A DNA stretch of 48,283 bases from an uncultured Elusimicrobiales bacterium (GCA_944324095.1 CALUUY010000005.1:1-48283), one strand, 5' to 3'. Numbered from the stretch's first letter, positions 1-7,795 are shown. Translations and numbers: made by a program. Notes: generated from the letters alone by a model not told the origin.

Positions 1-162
1 GGCGTGCCCCATATGCAGGGCGCCGGTAATGTTGGGTGGAGGAATAACAATAACAAAGGGTTTTTTATTTTTATCGGTCTTGGCGGCAAAAAGTTTTTTC
101 TCTTGCCATTTTTCTGCCAATTTTTTTTCTACTTCCTGCGGTTCATACGCTTTGGGTAACAT
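1..162 (-). CDS. valS: Valine--tRNA ligase, N-terminal part (gene runs off the window)
   Basis: The 54 visible codons encode the start of a class I aminoacyl-tRNA synthetase that charges tRNA-Val. A run of three prolines followed by [11 protein letters not shown] (residues 41-54) is the ValS form of the HIGH signature that binds ATP, and the N-terminal stretch (residues 1-30, MLPKAYEPQ...) is typical of short-leader bacterial ValS. The ATG at 162 follows an AAGAGGAC ribosome site. The rest of the protein, including the KMSKS loop, editing domain and coiled coil, lies outside the window. ValS rather than IleS or LeuS is inferred from the PPPN-ITG-LHMGH wording. Confidence 0.9.
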   Translation of the reverse strand, partial: MLPKAYEPQEVEKKLAEKWQEKKLFAAKTDKNKKPFVIVIPPPNITGALHMGHA

Positions 163-191
163 GATAAGTCCTCTTGCTTGGTTAATTTCTT

Positions 192-212
192 CGCGTAATG
201 TGACTTTACGCG
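192..212 (-). promoter_or_regulatory. Perfect 7-bp inverted repeat in the valS leader
   Basis: CGCGTAA and TTACGCG flank a 7-nt loop, 30 nt upstream of the valS start. It could be an mRNA hairpin or an operator. No T-box features (AGGTGG bulge, specifier loop) are visible, and the function is unknown. Confidence 0.35.
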
Positions 213-263
213 CTTATTTATATTTTACCAATTTATAAGGGAAACGGCTTTATTGGCACAGCA

Positions 264-293
264 AAACGGGCGCCTGTTTAATGGCGCCCGTTT
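264..293 (-). terminator. Intrinsic terminator of gldA
   Basis: An 11-bp perfect stem (AAACGGGCGCC / GGCGCCCGTTT) with an 8-nt loop lies 19 bp past the gldA stop. Read on the minus strand it is followed by TTTT. Confidence 0.8.
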
Positions 294-311
294 GGTGTGA
301 AATATTTCTTT

Positions 312-1397
312 TTAGCGGCCCAGTTTATCGGCCACTTTCAGCGCGCTGAATACGGGCTGCGGGGAGACGGTAAAGGGCATATTGTGTATGGTTTCGCCCT
401 CGGCGCAGCTGGCTTGGGCAGCTTTTTGAAGGTCTTCGTCACAAACGTCTTTTAAGCCCAGCATTTCCAGCGTAGTCGGCAACCCTACTTGGCGGCAGAA
501 ATGAAGCACTTGGTTGATTTCTTCTTCCGGGGCGTTTTCCAGCACCAGTTGAGCTAGCAAGCCGAAGGCTACCTTTTCCCCGTGCATAGCGCCGTGCCCG
601 CCGGGAAGCACCGTTAGCCCGTTGTGTATGGCGTGGGCGGCGGCCAGTCCGCCGCTTTCAAAGCCTACGCCGCTCATATAGGTATTGGTTTCCACAATGT
701 TTTCTAGCGCGGTGGAAACAGTTTTGGCTTCAGCCGCCAGTTTAGCACGAAACCCGTCTTTAAACAGGCTGTCCCGGCAGGCCTTGGCAATGGCTAACGC
801 AGTGATGGGAGAGGTTCCCCCGGCAGTGGTAACTTTGCCGGAAGCAAAACAAGCGCGTGCTTCATAATACGTAGCCAGTGCGTCCCCCATACCGGCCACC
901 AGCATACGCACGGGAGATTGGGAAATAACTTGCGTGTCCACCAATACCACATTGGGGTTGTGTTTTAAAATAAGGTAACTTTCAAATACGCCTTCATCTG
1001 TATAAATGACGGAAAGGGCGCTGCAAGGCGCGTCCGTAGAGGCAATGGAAGGGGCGATAATAACCGGTAATTCAGCGTGATGGGCAACGGCCTTAGCCGT
1101 ATCCAGCGTTTTTCCTCCGCCAATGCCGATGACTACCCCTGCGTTTTTATTTTTTAAATCAGTTAAAATGCGGTTGATCTCATTTTGAGAGCATTCCCCG
1201 CCAAAAGTGTGTATCGTTAAGGCAAGCCCTGCTTTTTTAAAGTTTTCTTCCAGCTTGGCCCCGTAGTGTTTTACCATATGCGGCCCCATAACGGCGTAAG
1301 CCGTGCGGGTGCTTAGCCCAGCGGCGTATTGCGGTAGGCGTTCCAAGGCACCGGCACCTTGGACGTATTTCATAGGTGAATAAATAATTCTGTCCAT
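312..1397 (-). CDS. gldA: Glycerol dehydrogenase (zinc-dependent, iron-ADH superfamily)
   Basis: NAD-dependent oxidation of glycerol to dihydroxyacetone, or the reverse reduction when dihydroxyacetone or methylglyoxal is the electron sink; cytoplasmic. The 361-residue protein is close to the usual length of about 365-370. The GGGKTLDTAK dinucleotide loop is at 93-102. The three zinc ligands fall where the family has them: D172 (GMGDALAT), H255 (AAAHAIHNG) and H272 (GAMHGEK). The long FGGECSQNEI and STDAPCSALSVIYTDEG matches favour GldA over other members of the superfamily. The ATG at 1397 follows AAGGGGG. It is monocistronic, divergent from the MFS gene, and has its own terminator. It would fit anaerobic polyol fermentation or carbonyl detoxification. 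Confidence 0.93.
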   Translation of the reverse strand: MDRIIYSPMKYVQGAGALERLPQYAAGLSTRTAYAVMGPHMVKHYGAKLEENFKKAGLALTIHTFGGECSQNEINRILTDLKNKNAGVVIGIGGGKTLDTAKAVAHHAELPVIIAPSIASTDAPCSALSVIYTDEGVFESYLILKHNPNVVLVDTQVISQSPVRMLVAGMGDALATYYEARACFASGKVTTAGGTSPITALAIAKACRDSLFKDGFRAKLAAEAKTVSTALENIVETNTYMSGVGFESGGLAAAHAIHNGLTVLPGGHGAMHGEKVAFGLLAQLVLENAPEEEINQVLHFCRQVGLPTTLEMLGLKDVCDEDLQKAAQASCAEGETIHNMPFTVSPQPVFSALKVADKLGR

Positions 1398-1517
1398 AAA
1401 ACCCCCTTTTAGTAGTTTAATATGCTACCCCCATTATATATTAAAATGATGGTTTTTCAAGGGGGTATTGGGGATAGGTCACGAGAGGCAAGCGGCGTTT
1501 GTAGCCGCCGGCCGGTT

Positions 1518-1547
1518 TTGAAAATGTACTTTAAAAAAAGATACACT
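1518..1547 (+). promoter_or_regulatory. Candidate promoter of the MFS gene, pointing to a leaderless start
   Basis: TTGAAA (1518-1523), an 18-bp spacer and TACACT (1542-1547). The ATG at 1554 begins only 6 nt after the -10 box and has no Shine-Dalgarno sequence, so transcription would begin at or next to the start codon. Confidence 0.45.
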
Positions 1548-1553
1548 ATATAT

Positions 1554-2789
1554 ATGAAGCAACAAAAAACAACCTGGCAGGGATACTCCACAAAAAGGCA
1601 CAATTCTGCCTTTTTTTTATTTGTATTTTTGGGTATGTTAACCGCTTTCGGCCCGTTTGTGACCGATATGTACTTACCTAGTCTTCCGGCTATGACGCAA
1701 TACTTCGGCGCCAGCGTGTCTATGGTGCAGCTGGGGTTGACGTTTTCTATGCTGGGCTTAGCTGCGGGGCAGCTGGTGTTTGGCCCGCTGAGCGATAAAT
1801 ACGGCCGCCGGGCACCGTTGTTGGTGTCTATGGTGTTGTTTTTAATTTCCACCTTGGGGTGTATCTTTTCACCCAGCATAGAGCTGTTTGTTTTGCTGCG
1901 TTTTGTACAGGGTATAGCCGGGGCGGGGGGAATTGTTATATCCCGTTCTATTGCTACGGACAAATTTAAAGGCGCCAATTTAGCCAAAGCCTTAGCCATA
2001 GTGGGCGCTATTAATGGTATTGCCCCGGTGGCGGCCCCGGTGGTGGGGGGAGCGGTATTAAAAGTAACCAACTGGAGGGGCGTGTTTGCGGTGCTTTTTG
2101 TGTTGGGGATAGTTTTGTTTGGCTGTTGCGTGCATTTTAACGAATCGCTTTCCCGCGTAAAACGTTCCAAAGAAAGTTTGTATAAAACATTTTCTTTGTT
2201 TAAAACGGTGGTTTGCAACCGCAAGTTTATGCTTTATGTGTTGCAAATGGCATTTGCCCAGGGAATGTTGTTTGGGTACATTGCGGCATCGGCTTTTATT
2301 ATACAGGAGCATTACGGGTTTACGCCGTTTGCATTTAGTTTGTTTTTTGCCGTCAATGCGGTAGCTATTGGAACGGGGGCGGCAATGTCTGTTAAATTTA
2401 AACGCCAGGAAAATTGTGTATTAACCAGCTGCGCGGGGATGTTGGTGTGTAGTGTGGCCGTGCTGGGGAGCTTGTTGGCTGGAGCCAATGTATGGGTGTT
2501 TGAAGCTTTGTTGTTTGTGATGTTGTTTATGATGGGGCTTAGTTTTACGGCTTCTACCGCGTTGGCGATGGACGCCGTACGTTTACAGGCTGGAACCGGG
2601 TCTGCCCTGTTGGGGGCGGCAGGGTTTTTGTTTGGCAGCGTGGTTTCGCCTTTGGTAGGGATGGGCAATATGTTGGTTTCTACCGGCGTAACGTTTGTGG
2701 TGTGTGCGGTATGCTCGGGTGCGTGCGCGTTGCTTGCGCGTGAAAAGCACGTGGTAAAGGAGGAAAATCAAACCGGAGTAATTTTGTAA
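1554..2789 (+). CDS. MFS multidrug exporter, Bcr/CflA family
   Basis: Inner-membrane proton-drug antiporter of the DHA1 group (Bcr/CflA/FloR-like). About 411 residues and about 12 hydrophobic segments. The Bcr hallmark DMYLPSLPAM occurs after the first helix (about residues 38-47), and the MFS motif A, GPLSDKYGRR, lies between helices 2 and 3. An upstream ATG at 1422 would add a polar non-homologous extension, so the MKQQKTTW start at 1554 is chosen; Bcr proteins begin with just such a short polar lead. There is no visible ribosome site in front of it. It stands alone between gldA and the MerR region, with a terminator right behind. The substrate cannot be read from sequence. Confidence 0.85.
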   Translation: MKQQKTTWQGYSTKRHNSAFFLFVFLGMLTAFGPFVTDMYLPSLPAMTQYFGASVSMVQLGLTFSMLGLAAGQLVFGPLSDKYGRRAPLLVSMVLFLISTLGCIFSPSIELFVLLRFVQGIAGAGGIVISRSIATDKFKGANLAKALAIVGAINGIAPVAAPVVGGAVLKVTNWRGVFAVLFVLGIVLFGCCVHFNESLSRVKRSKESLYKTFSLFKTVVCNRKFMLYVLQMAFAQGMLFGYIAASAFIIQEHYGFTPFAFSLFFAVNAVAIGTGAAMSVKFKRQENCVLTSCAGMLVCSVAVLGSLLAGANVWVFEALLFVMLFMMGLSFTASTALAMDAVRLQAGTGSALLGAAGFLFGSVVSPLVGMGNMLVSTGVTFVVCAVCSGACALLAREKHVVKEENQTGVIL

Positions 2790-2809
2790 ATTGGCACTTT
2801 ACTCGTATT

Positions 2810-2841
2810 GGCCGCCTGCCTAAAAAGCAGGCGGCCTTTTT
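2810..2841 (+). terminator. Intrinsic terminator of the MFS gene
   Basis: A 10-bp perfect GC-rich stem (GGCCGCCTGC / GCAGGCGGCC) with a 7-nt loop, followed by TTTTT. Confidence 0.88.
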
Positions 2842-2868
2842 GTTATAAAAGTTCTTTAAAAATAGGTC

Positions 2869-2899
2869 TTGACTTGGAGCCAACTCCAGGCATTATAAT
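2869..2899 (+). promoter_or_regulatory. MerR-type promoter/operator 1 (19-bp spacer)
   Basis: Near-consensus TTGACT (2869-2874) and TATAAT (2894-2899) are separated by 19 bp rather than 17. The spacer carries the dyad TGGAG-N4-CTCCA (2875-2888). Over-long spacers with a centred dyad are the hallmark of MerR-activated promoters, where the regulator untwists DNA to align the boxes. It drives the merR-like gene itself, so autoregulation is expected. A second copy lies at 3886-3916. Confidence 0.82.
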
Positions 2900-2922
2900 A
2901 AATTAAAACGGAGGTATAAAAT

Positions 2923-3300
2923 ATGACCATATCCGAAGTGAGCGAAAAGTACGGCCTGCCGCCGGATACTTTACGCTATTATGAAAAAGTGGGTCTTATC
3001 CCGCCCGTTACCCGTAAAGAAAGCGGCGTGCGGGACTATAGTGAGCAAGATTGCGGCTGGGTTGAATTTATTAAATGTATGCGCGGCGCCGGCCTTTCTA
3101 TTGAAACGCTTATACGTTATGTAGCTCTTTACCGTAAAGGCAACCGCACTTTAAAACAGCGTAAACAACTGTTAATTGACGAGCGGGAAAAACTGCAAGA
3201 ACGTATTGAACAAATGCAGCAAGTGTTGAAGCGTTTAAACTACAAAATAGACCTGTATGAAGATCGCATAGTATCGTGTGAAAAAAAGTTGTTAAGTTAG
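2923..3300 (+). CDS. MerR-family regulator, AdhR/NmlR-like
   Basis: A 125-residue dimeric DNA-binding activator. Residues 1-70 form the winged helix, with the DTLRYYEKVGLIPP signature at about 15-28. Residues 80-120 form the antiparallel dimerisation coiled coil. There is no metal-binding cysteine cluster. C52 in FIKCMRGAGLSIE lies where AdhR of Bacillus subtilis has its aldehyde-sensing Cys52 (established for that family), so a response to reactive aldehydes or other electrophiles is the likely cue. C44 and a third cysteine near the C-terminus are extra. The gene is transcribed from operator 1 and is only 12 bp from the reductase at 3313, so the two form one operon. Strong GGAGG site. Confidence 0.88.
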   Translation: MTISEVSEKYGLPPDTLRYYEKVGLIPPVTRKESGVRDYSEQDCGWVEFIKCMRGAGLSIETLIRYVALYRKGNRTLKQRKQLLIDEREKLQERIEQMQQVLKRLNYKIDLYEDRIVSCEKKLLS

Positions 3301-3312
3301 AGGTAAATGTAT

Positions 3313-3852
3313 ATGGCAAAAAAAGTATTAGTTATTTCTGCCAGCCCCAGAAAGGGCGGCAATTCCGATTTATTGTGTGACCGTTTTATAGCCGGTGCGC
3401 AAGAAGCCGGGCACGAAGTGGAAAAAATTGCCCTGCGCGAGAAGAACATTCACTATTGTTTAGGGTGTGGTGTGTGCAACAATACCCACCTTTGTGTGCA
3501 AAAAGACGATATGAAAGCCGTTTTGGATAAACTGGTTGAGGCCGACGTAATTGTGCTGGCAACCCCGGTTTATTTTTATTCTATGGACGGCCAACTTAAA
3601 ACGTTTATAGACCGCACCGTCCCCAGATATACGGAAATCTCCCATAAAGATTTTTATTTTATTCTTACTGCGGCCGACACGCAACAGAAAAACCTGCACC
3701 GCACCGTGGAAGCCTTGCGCGGTTTTACCCAAGATTGTTTGGACGATGCCCGTGAAAAAGCCGTTATTTACGGGGTGGGCGCCTGGCAAGCGGGTGAAGT
3801 AAAAGATACTCCCGCTTGGCATCAAGCCTATGAAGCAGGCAAAAATTGTTAA
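3313..3852 (+). CDS. Flavodoxin-fold NAD(P)H-dependent FMN reductase / iron-sulfur flavoprotein-like
   Basis: A cytoplasmic flavoprotein of 179 residues that would move electrons from NAD(P)H or ferredoxin through FMN. The phosphate loop SASPRKGGNSD follows the first strand. The compact cysteine array C-x2-C-x2-C-x5-C (CLGCGVCNNTHLC, about residues 50-62) resembles the 4Fe-4S motif of archaeal and clostridial iron-sulfur flavoproteins. TPVYFYSMDGQLKTFIDR is the conserved FMN-side loop. ATG 3313 is preferred to ATG 3307 because AGAGG (3299-3303) is 9 nt from the former and only 3 nt from the latter. It is co-transcribed with the MerR regulator, which suggests a quinone or aldehyde stress role. 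The substrate is unknown. Confidence 0.82.
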   Translation: MAKKVLVISASPRKGGNSDLLCDRFIAGAQEAGHEVEKIALREKNIHYCLGCGVCNNTHLCVQKDDMKAVLDKLVEADVIVLATPVYFYSMDGQLKTFIDRTVPRYTEISHKDFYFILTAADTQQKNLHRTVEALRGFTQDCLDDAREKAVIYGVGAWQAGEVKDTPAWHQAYEAGKNC

Positions 3853-3885
3853 CTAAAATAAATCCTCCTTTTACAAATACAAGGC

Positions 3886-3916
3886 TTGACTTGGAGTCAA
3901 CTCTATGCCTTATACT
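3886..3916 (+). promoter_or_regulatory. MerR-type promoter/operator 2 (19-bp spacer)
   Basis: TTGACT (3886-3891), a 19-bp spacer and TATACT (3911-3916). The stretch CTTGACTTGGAG is identical to operator 1, followed by the matching half TCAACTC. The regulator encoded at 2923-3300 should therefore also control the CMD-cupin-DXS-like genes downstream. Confidence 0.82.
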
Positions 3917-3996
3917 GTTATACAGCCGGCATTTTAGTGTGCAGTTATACTGGATATATCGGCCGTTTAAAGAATGGTTTGCAAAAGGAGGATAAT

Positions 3997-4716
3997 GTGA
4001 AAACAAAAAAATTTTTATGGGCGTTGCTGCTGGGTATTGTGTGTGTAGTGGCGGCGCCTGCTAAAGAGGAAAAAATGACAACTGGTTTAACCCAAAAACA
4101 GCAAGCAGTTTCGGCCGTTGCGGCCTTAGCTGCTGTTGGAAATTTAGAAAAACTTCCCGCAGCCTATATTCAGGCATTGGAGGCTGGAGCCACCATTAAT
4201 GAACTAAAGGAAATTACCCTTCAGTTATACGCTTATACAGGGTTTCCGCGGTGTTTAAACGCGGCCGCCGTGTTGGAGAAGGTGGTAAACAGCCGGGTGG
4301 AAAAAGCCATAAAAGACCCCCAAGGCCCGGCCCCGCAAACCCTGGAACCCAATACAGATAAGTATGAATTGGGCAGAAAGAATTTAGAAGTGCTTACCGC
4401 TTCCGCCCAGCCGTCTCATCCTAAGGCCTTTATACAGGCAACGGATACGTTTTTAAAAGAGCATTTATTTGCCGATATTTTTGCCCGCGGCGTGGTGCCT
4501 TTTAAAGAGCGTGAGATGGCTACCGTTTCCGCCTTGGCTGCTTTGCAAAACGTAAACCCGCAGCTTCAAGCACATATGGCAATGGCAATGAATGTGGGCG
4601 TAACGGAGGAGGAAATGGAAGGTATTGTTTCGGTTATAAAAACCCAGTTGGGGCCTCAAGCCGCGCAAAATGCGCAGGATGTATTTAAAAGTGTATTAAA
4701 AGCGCGTAAAAAATAA
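3997..4716 (+). CDS. Exported carboxymuconolactone decarboxylase (CMD/AhpD-like) protein, two CMD repeats
   Basis: A 239-residue all-helical protein with two CMD domains (about 30-110 and 145-235). The second contains the ARGVVPFKEREMATVSALAA helix pair. The usual AhpD C-x-x-C is absent (FPRC in repeat 1), so peroxidase activity by that route is unlikely. A GTG at 3997 with AAAAGGAGG is the first good start and gives a signal peptide (FLWALLLGIVCVVAAPA). A second start, ATG 4075, sits after the signal peptide with its own GAGG 8 nt upstream and would give the cytoplasmic form. First gene behind MerR operator 2. CMD, cupin and flavodoxin genes often travel together in gut anaerobes (recollection, not searched). 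The reaction is unknown. Confidence 0.78.
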   Translation: MKTKKFLWALLLGIVCVVAAPAKEEKMTTGLTQKQQAVSAVAALAAVGNLEKLPAAYIQALEAGATINELKEITLQLYAYTGFPRCLNAAAVLEKVVNSRVEKAIKDPQGPAPQTLEPNTDKYELGRKNLEVLTASAQPSHPKAFIQATDTFLKEHLFADIFARGVVPFKEREMATVSALAALQNVNPQLQAHMAMAMNVGVTEEEMEGIVSVIKTQLGPQAAQNAQDVFKSVLKARKK

Positions 4717-4732
4717 AATGGCGGTGGAAAGT

Positions 4733-5233
4733 ATGCATTTATTCATTAAAAAAACGATGAGTCTGATCGTTTGTGTATTGGTTATAGGCGGCGGCCTTTT
4801 GCAGGCCAAAAACAAGGAGAAAAAAATGACTAAAAAATCACCCATAGACACTGTTTTTGCACAAGGGGACGTGAACCCATACGGTAAATTTTTTACCGGC
4901 ACCACGTATTTAAATATGTTAAACGCTAAAGATGATGTTTTTCAAGCGCCTATTGGTAACGTTACCTTTGAACCCGGTGCCCGCACCCATTGGCACAAAC
5001 ACGACGGAGGACAGATTCTTTTAGTGCTTAACGGCGAGGGCCGCTACCAGGAAAAGGGCCAAAAAATACGCGTCCTTAAAAAGGGGGATGTTGTTTTAAT
5101 TGCGCCCGATATTGAACATTGGCACGGAGCCGCACCGGACAGCTGGTTTGTACACATTTCATTAGAAACCAATGCCCATAAAAATGGTTCCACCACCTGG
5201 CTTAACCCGGTGACAGATGAAGAATATAAATAG
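4733..5233 (+). CDS. Exported cupin-domain protein
   Basis: A single small beta-barrel cupin of 166 residues. Motif 1 is GARTHWHKHDGGQILLVLNG (two histidines plus a third position for metal) and motif 2 ends in DIEHWHGAAPD, giving a complete metal site. ATG 4733 follows GGTGGA; the ATG at 4718 has no ribosome site. The N-terminus is a signal peptide or anchor (LIVCVLVIGGGLLQA). As in the preceding CMD gene, an internal AAGGAG plus ATG (4827) could start a cytoplasmic version (MTKKSPID). It lies 16 bp after CMD in the same operon. Such cupins are often paired with CMD proteins; substrate unknown. Confidence 0.82.
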   Translation: MHLFIKKTMSLIVCVLVIGGGLLQAKNKEKKMTKKSPIDTVFAQGDVNPYGKFFTGTTYLNMLNAKDDVFQAPIGNVTFEPGARTHWHKHDGGQILLVLNGEGRYQEKGQKIRVLKKGDVVLIAPDIEHWHGAAPDSWFVHISLETNAHKNGSTTWLNPVTDEEYK

Positions 5234-5251
5234 AAGGAGAGTTTTGTAAAA

Positions 5252-7012
5252 ATGTCTATTTTAGAAAAAGTAAACCAACCGCAGGATTTAAAGGCTTTAA
5301 CCGTAGAAGAGCTGAGAGTCCTTTCTCAGGAAATACGGGAGTTAACTATTCATAAAGTAAATGTTACGGGCGGACACTTGGCCCCTAATTTGGGGTTTGT
5401 GGAAGCTACGGTGGCTATGCATTACGTGTTTAATTCTCCGCAGGATAAAATGGTGTATGATGTTTCCCATCAAAGCTATACCCATAAAATTTTAACCGGG
5501 CGTAAAGAAAACTTTTTAAATCCGGCAAAATATCAAGCCATTTCCGGCTATACTAACCCGAAGGAAAGTGCACACGATTGTTTTTTTGTGGGGCACACTT
5601 CCACGGCGGCCAGTTTGGCGGTGGGGTTAGCTAAAGCACGGGATTTGCAAGGCCAAAAACACAATGTAATAGCCGTGGTGGGGGACGGCTCTTTAAGCGG
5701 GGGGGAAGCTTTTGAAGGCTTGGATAACGCCGCGGAATTAAACAGCAATATTATCATTGTGGTGAATGATAATGATATGTGTATTGCGCCTAACAGCGGC
5801 GGGTTATACCGCAATTTAGCCCTGTTGCGGCAAACCAAAGGCGCGGCCCCGTGCAATTTTTTTAAATCTTTAGGGTTGGATTATGTGTATCTGGATGAGG
5901 GGCACAATATGGACTTGTTGATAAAAGTATTTCAACAAGTAAAAGATTCCCCCCGCCCGGTGGTGGTGCACATCCGCACGATTAAAGGAAAAGGCTGCCC
6001 GGTGGCCCAGCAAGACCCGGAGAGTTTCCATTTTATTGCGCCCGGTCAGGTAACCAACAAGGCTCCGCAGCCGGAAGCGGAAAGTTATGCTTCGTTGACG
6101 GTAGATTATTTGCTGGAAAAACGCCGGCAGGACCCGCGTGTGATTACTATTACTCCGGCTACGCCGGGGGCGTACGGCCTTACCCCGCAGGTACGTGCAC
6201 AACTGGGGGAAGGTTTTAGTGATGTGGGGATAGCCGAAGAGCACGCTGTGGCTTATGCCTCAGCTTTAGCGGCGGGCGGTGCCAAACCGGTGCTTCAGAT
6301 ATTAAGCTCTTTTGTTCAGCGTACGTATGACCAGTTATCCCAAGATTGGGCCTTAAACAATAACCCGGCTGTGTTGCTGGTGCATTGGGGCGGAATTTCC
6401 GGCGGGGATGCTACCCATTTGGGGTGTTTTGATATACCTCTTATTAGCAATATTCCCAATATCGTTTATTTGGCGCCAACGGGTAAAAAAGAGTATTTGG
6501 CTATGCTGGATTGGGCGTTAAAACAAAATACGCATCCGGTGGCTATACGCGTTCCGTTTGGGCCGGTGGCGGATAATGGCGCACAACCCCAGGCAGATTA
6601 TACCCCGTTAAATAAATTTCAGGTAATTAGCCGGGGCAGTGAGGTGGCTGTTTTGGGGTTAGGTAACTTTTTGCGTTTAGGGCAGGAGGTTTGCGCCCAA
6701 CTGCAAAAAGAAGCCGGCATAAAAGCCACGCTTATTAATCCGCGTTATGCATCCGGTTTAGATGAGCAATTGCTGGAAGAGTTAAAAGACGAACACCGGC
6801 TGGTGCTTACGCTTGAAGACGGATGTGTAAACGGCGGTTTTGGGGAAAAAGTAGCTTCGTTTTACGGTGCAAGTTCTATGCGGGTACTCAATTTTGGCGC
6901 CCGGAAAGAATTTACCGACCGGGTTGCTTTAGACAAATTGTACGAGCGTTTCCACCTAACCAAAGAGCTTATTTGCCAAGATGCATTGGCCTGTTTAAAA
7001 GCTATCCGCTAA
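5252..7012 (+). CDS. 1-deoxy-D-xylulose-5-phosphate synthase-like thiamine-diphosphate enzyme (short paralog)
   Basis: A transketolase-type enzyme of 586 residues, shorter than canonical DXS (about 620). Seen in order: YDVSHQSYTHKILTGR (phosphate/TPP histidine), GHTSTAASLAVGLA, VVGDGSLSGGEAFEGL plus NDNDMCIAPN (Mg-TPP motif), GIAEEHAVAYASALA (activating glutamate), and the C-terminal transketolase domain. The substrate loop usually written GADGPTH is GGDATHLG here, so the specificity may differ from DXS. GGAGAG ribosome site. It sits 18 bp behind the cupin under MerR operator 2, not among isoprenoid genes. A housekeeping DXS elsewhere is expected but not visible. It could make deoxyxylulose phosphate or carboligate another aldehyde with pyruvate. 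Confidence 0.8.
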   Translation: MSILEKVNQPQDLKALTVEELRVLSQEIRELTIHKVNVTGGHLAPNLGFVEATVAMHYVFNSPQDKMVYDVSHQSYTHKILTGRKENFLNPAKYQAISGYTNPKESAHDCFFVGHTSTAASLAVGLAKARDLQGQKHNVIAVVGDGSLSGGEAFEGLDNAAELNSNIIIVVNDNDMCIAPNSGGLYRNLALLRQTKGAAPCNFFKSLGLDYVYLDEGHNMDLLIKVFQQVKDSPRPVVVHIRTIKGKGCPVAQQDPESFHFIAPGQVTNKAPQPEAESYASLTVDYLLEKRRQDPRVITITPATPGAYGLTPQVRAQLGEGFSDVGIAEEHAVAYASALAAGGAKPVLQILSSFVQRTYDQLSQDWALNNNPAVLLVHWGGISGGDATHLGCFDIPLISNIPNIVYLAPTGKKEYLAMLDWALKQNTHPVAIRVPFGPVADNGAQPQADYTPLNKFQVISRGSEVAVLGLGNFLRLGQEVCAQLQKEAGIKATLINPRYASGLDEQLLEELKDEHRLVLTLEDGCVNGGFGEKVASFYGASSMRVLNFGARKEFTDRVALDKLYERFHLTKELICQDALACLKAIR

Positions 7013-7026
7013 AAACTTTATGTGCC

Positions 7027-7062
7027 GGCCGGGTGTGAATGCTTTTGTGTATTCCCCCGGCC
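7027..7062 (+). other. GC-rich hairpin after the DXS-like gene
   Basis: GGCCGGG / CCCGGCC with inner GAAT/ATTC pairing. There is no T run, so it may be a weak attenuator or mRNA-stabilising element that lowers expression of the three downstream genes. Confidence 0.4.
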
Positions 7063-7145
7063 GAAACACATAAGACGTGCAGCGGATTAGTGGCGTAGCG
7101 TAAGGCTTTGGCGCAGTAAACAAGGCTGTTATAAGGAGAATGAAA

Positions 7146-7766
7146 ATGAAGAAAAATATTTATGCTATGTTATGTGGAGGCATCATGCTGTTAGGGCCGG
7201 TTGCCTGCGCTAAGGCTCCTTCAGAGCCGCAAACGGCTGAAGTAGCAGGTGCCGTTGCCGGCAATGCAGAAGAAAGCACCCCGGCCAAAAACCAAAAAAT
7301 TTTAGTTGCCTATTATTCTTATTCCGGCAATACACGGGCGGTGGCTCAGCAAATTGCCAAACATATAGGGGCGGATTTGTTTGAAATCAACACGGTAGAA
7401 AAATATCCCTCCGCATATGGGGAATTAACCAACCAGGCTAAACAGGAAATTAATGCCGGGTTTAAGCCGGCGCTTTCGGCTCAGGTAGAAAATATGGCAC
7501 AATACGATGTAGTGTTTATCGGATCCCCAAATTGGTGGGGCACCATTGCACCGGCGGTTTCTTCTTTTATTGCTCAATATAATTGGGAAGGGAAAAAAGT
7601 GGCCGGATTTTTTACCCACGGCGGGGGCGGTATCCAAAACTGTGGGCGCGATTTAAAACAACAGCTGCCTATGGCGGAAGTACTTCCAGCGGTAGCTTTT
7701 CCCGGCCGGTCTTCCGGCGCGCCGGAAAAGGAATTACAGGCTTGGCTTAAAGGCCTAAAATTATAG
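7146..7766 (+). CDS. Exported (probable lipoprotein) flavodoxin
   Basis: A 206-residue protein: signal peptide (about 1-21), a spacer rich in Ala, Glu and Pro, then a complete flavodoxin fold. The FMN phosphate loop is SYSGNTRAVAQQIA and the second FMN loop is GSPNWWGTIAPAVSSF, including a tryptophan that stacks on flavin. The sequence PVAC before the spacer can act as a lipobox, although Pro at -3 is unusual, so lipid anchoring is probable rather than certain. ATG 7146 (7 nt from AAGGAG) is chosen over ATG 7140 (1 nt). Flavodoxins are normally cytoplasmic, so an export signal is noteworthy. It is followed by the membrane cytochrome-like gene and a second anchored flavodoxin. Confidence 0.82.
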   Translation: MKKNIYAMLCGGIMLLGPVACAKAPSEPQTAEVAGAVAGNAEESTPAKNQKILVAYYSYSGNTRAVAQQIAKHIGADLFEINTVEKYPSAYGELTNQAKQEINAGFKPALSAQVENMAQYDVVFIGSPNWWGTIAPAVSSFIAQYNWEGKKVAGFFTHGGGGIQNCGRDLKQQLPMAEVLPAVAFPGRSSGAPEKELQAWLKGLKL

Positions 7767-7795
7767 TAATTTAAAACGAGAAAAAGGGGGCGTTT

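Noticed and set aside
163-240. T-box element before valS
   Set aside because: No T-box bulge sequence and no antiterminator; only a 7-bp inverted repeat is visible.
1457-2224. Long minus-strand ORF opposite the MFS gene
   Set aside because: Low-complexity polar translation with no family features; the plus-strand MFS protein is clear.
3886-3996. Extended N-terminus of the CMD gene starting inside the promoter
   Set aside because: The ATG overlaps the -35 box, and GTG 3997 has a strong AAAAGGAGG and starts a clean signal peptide.
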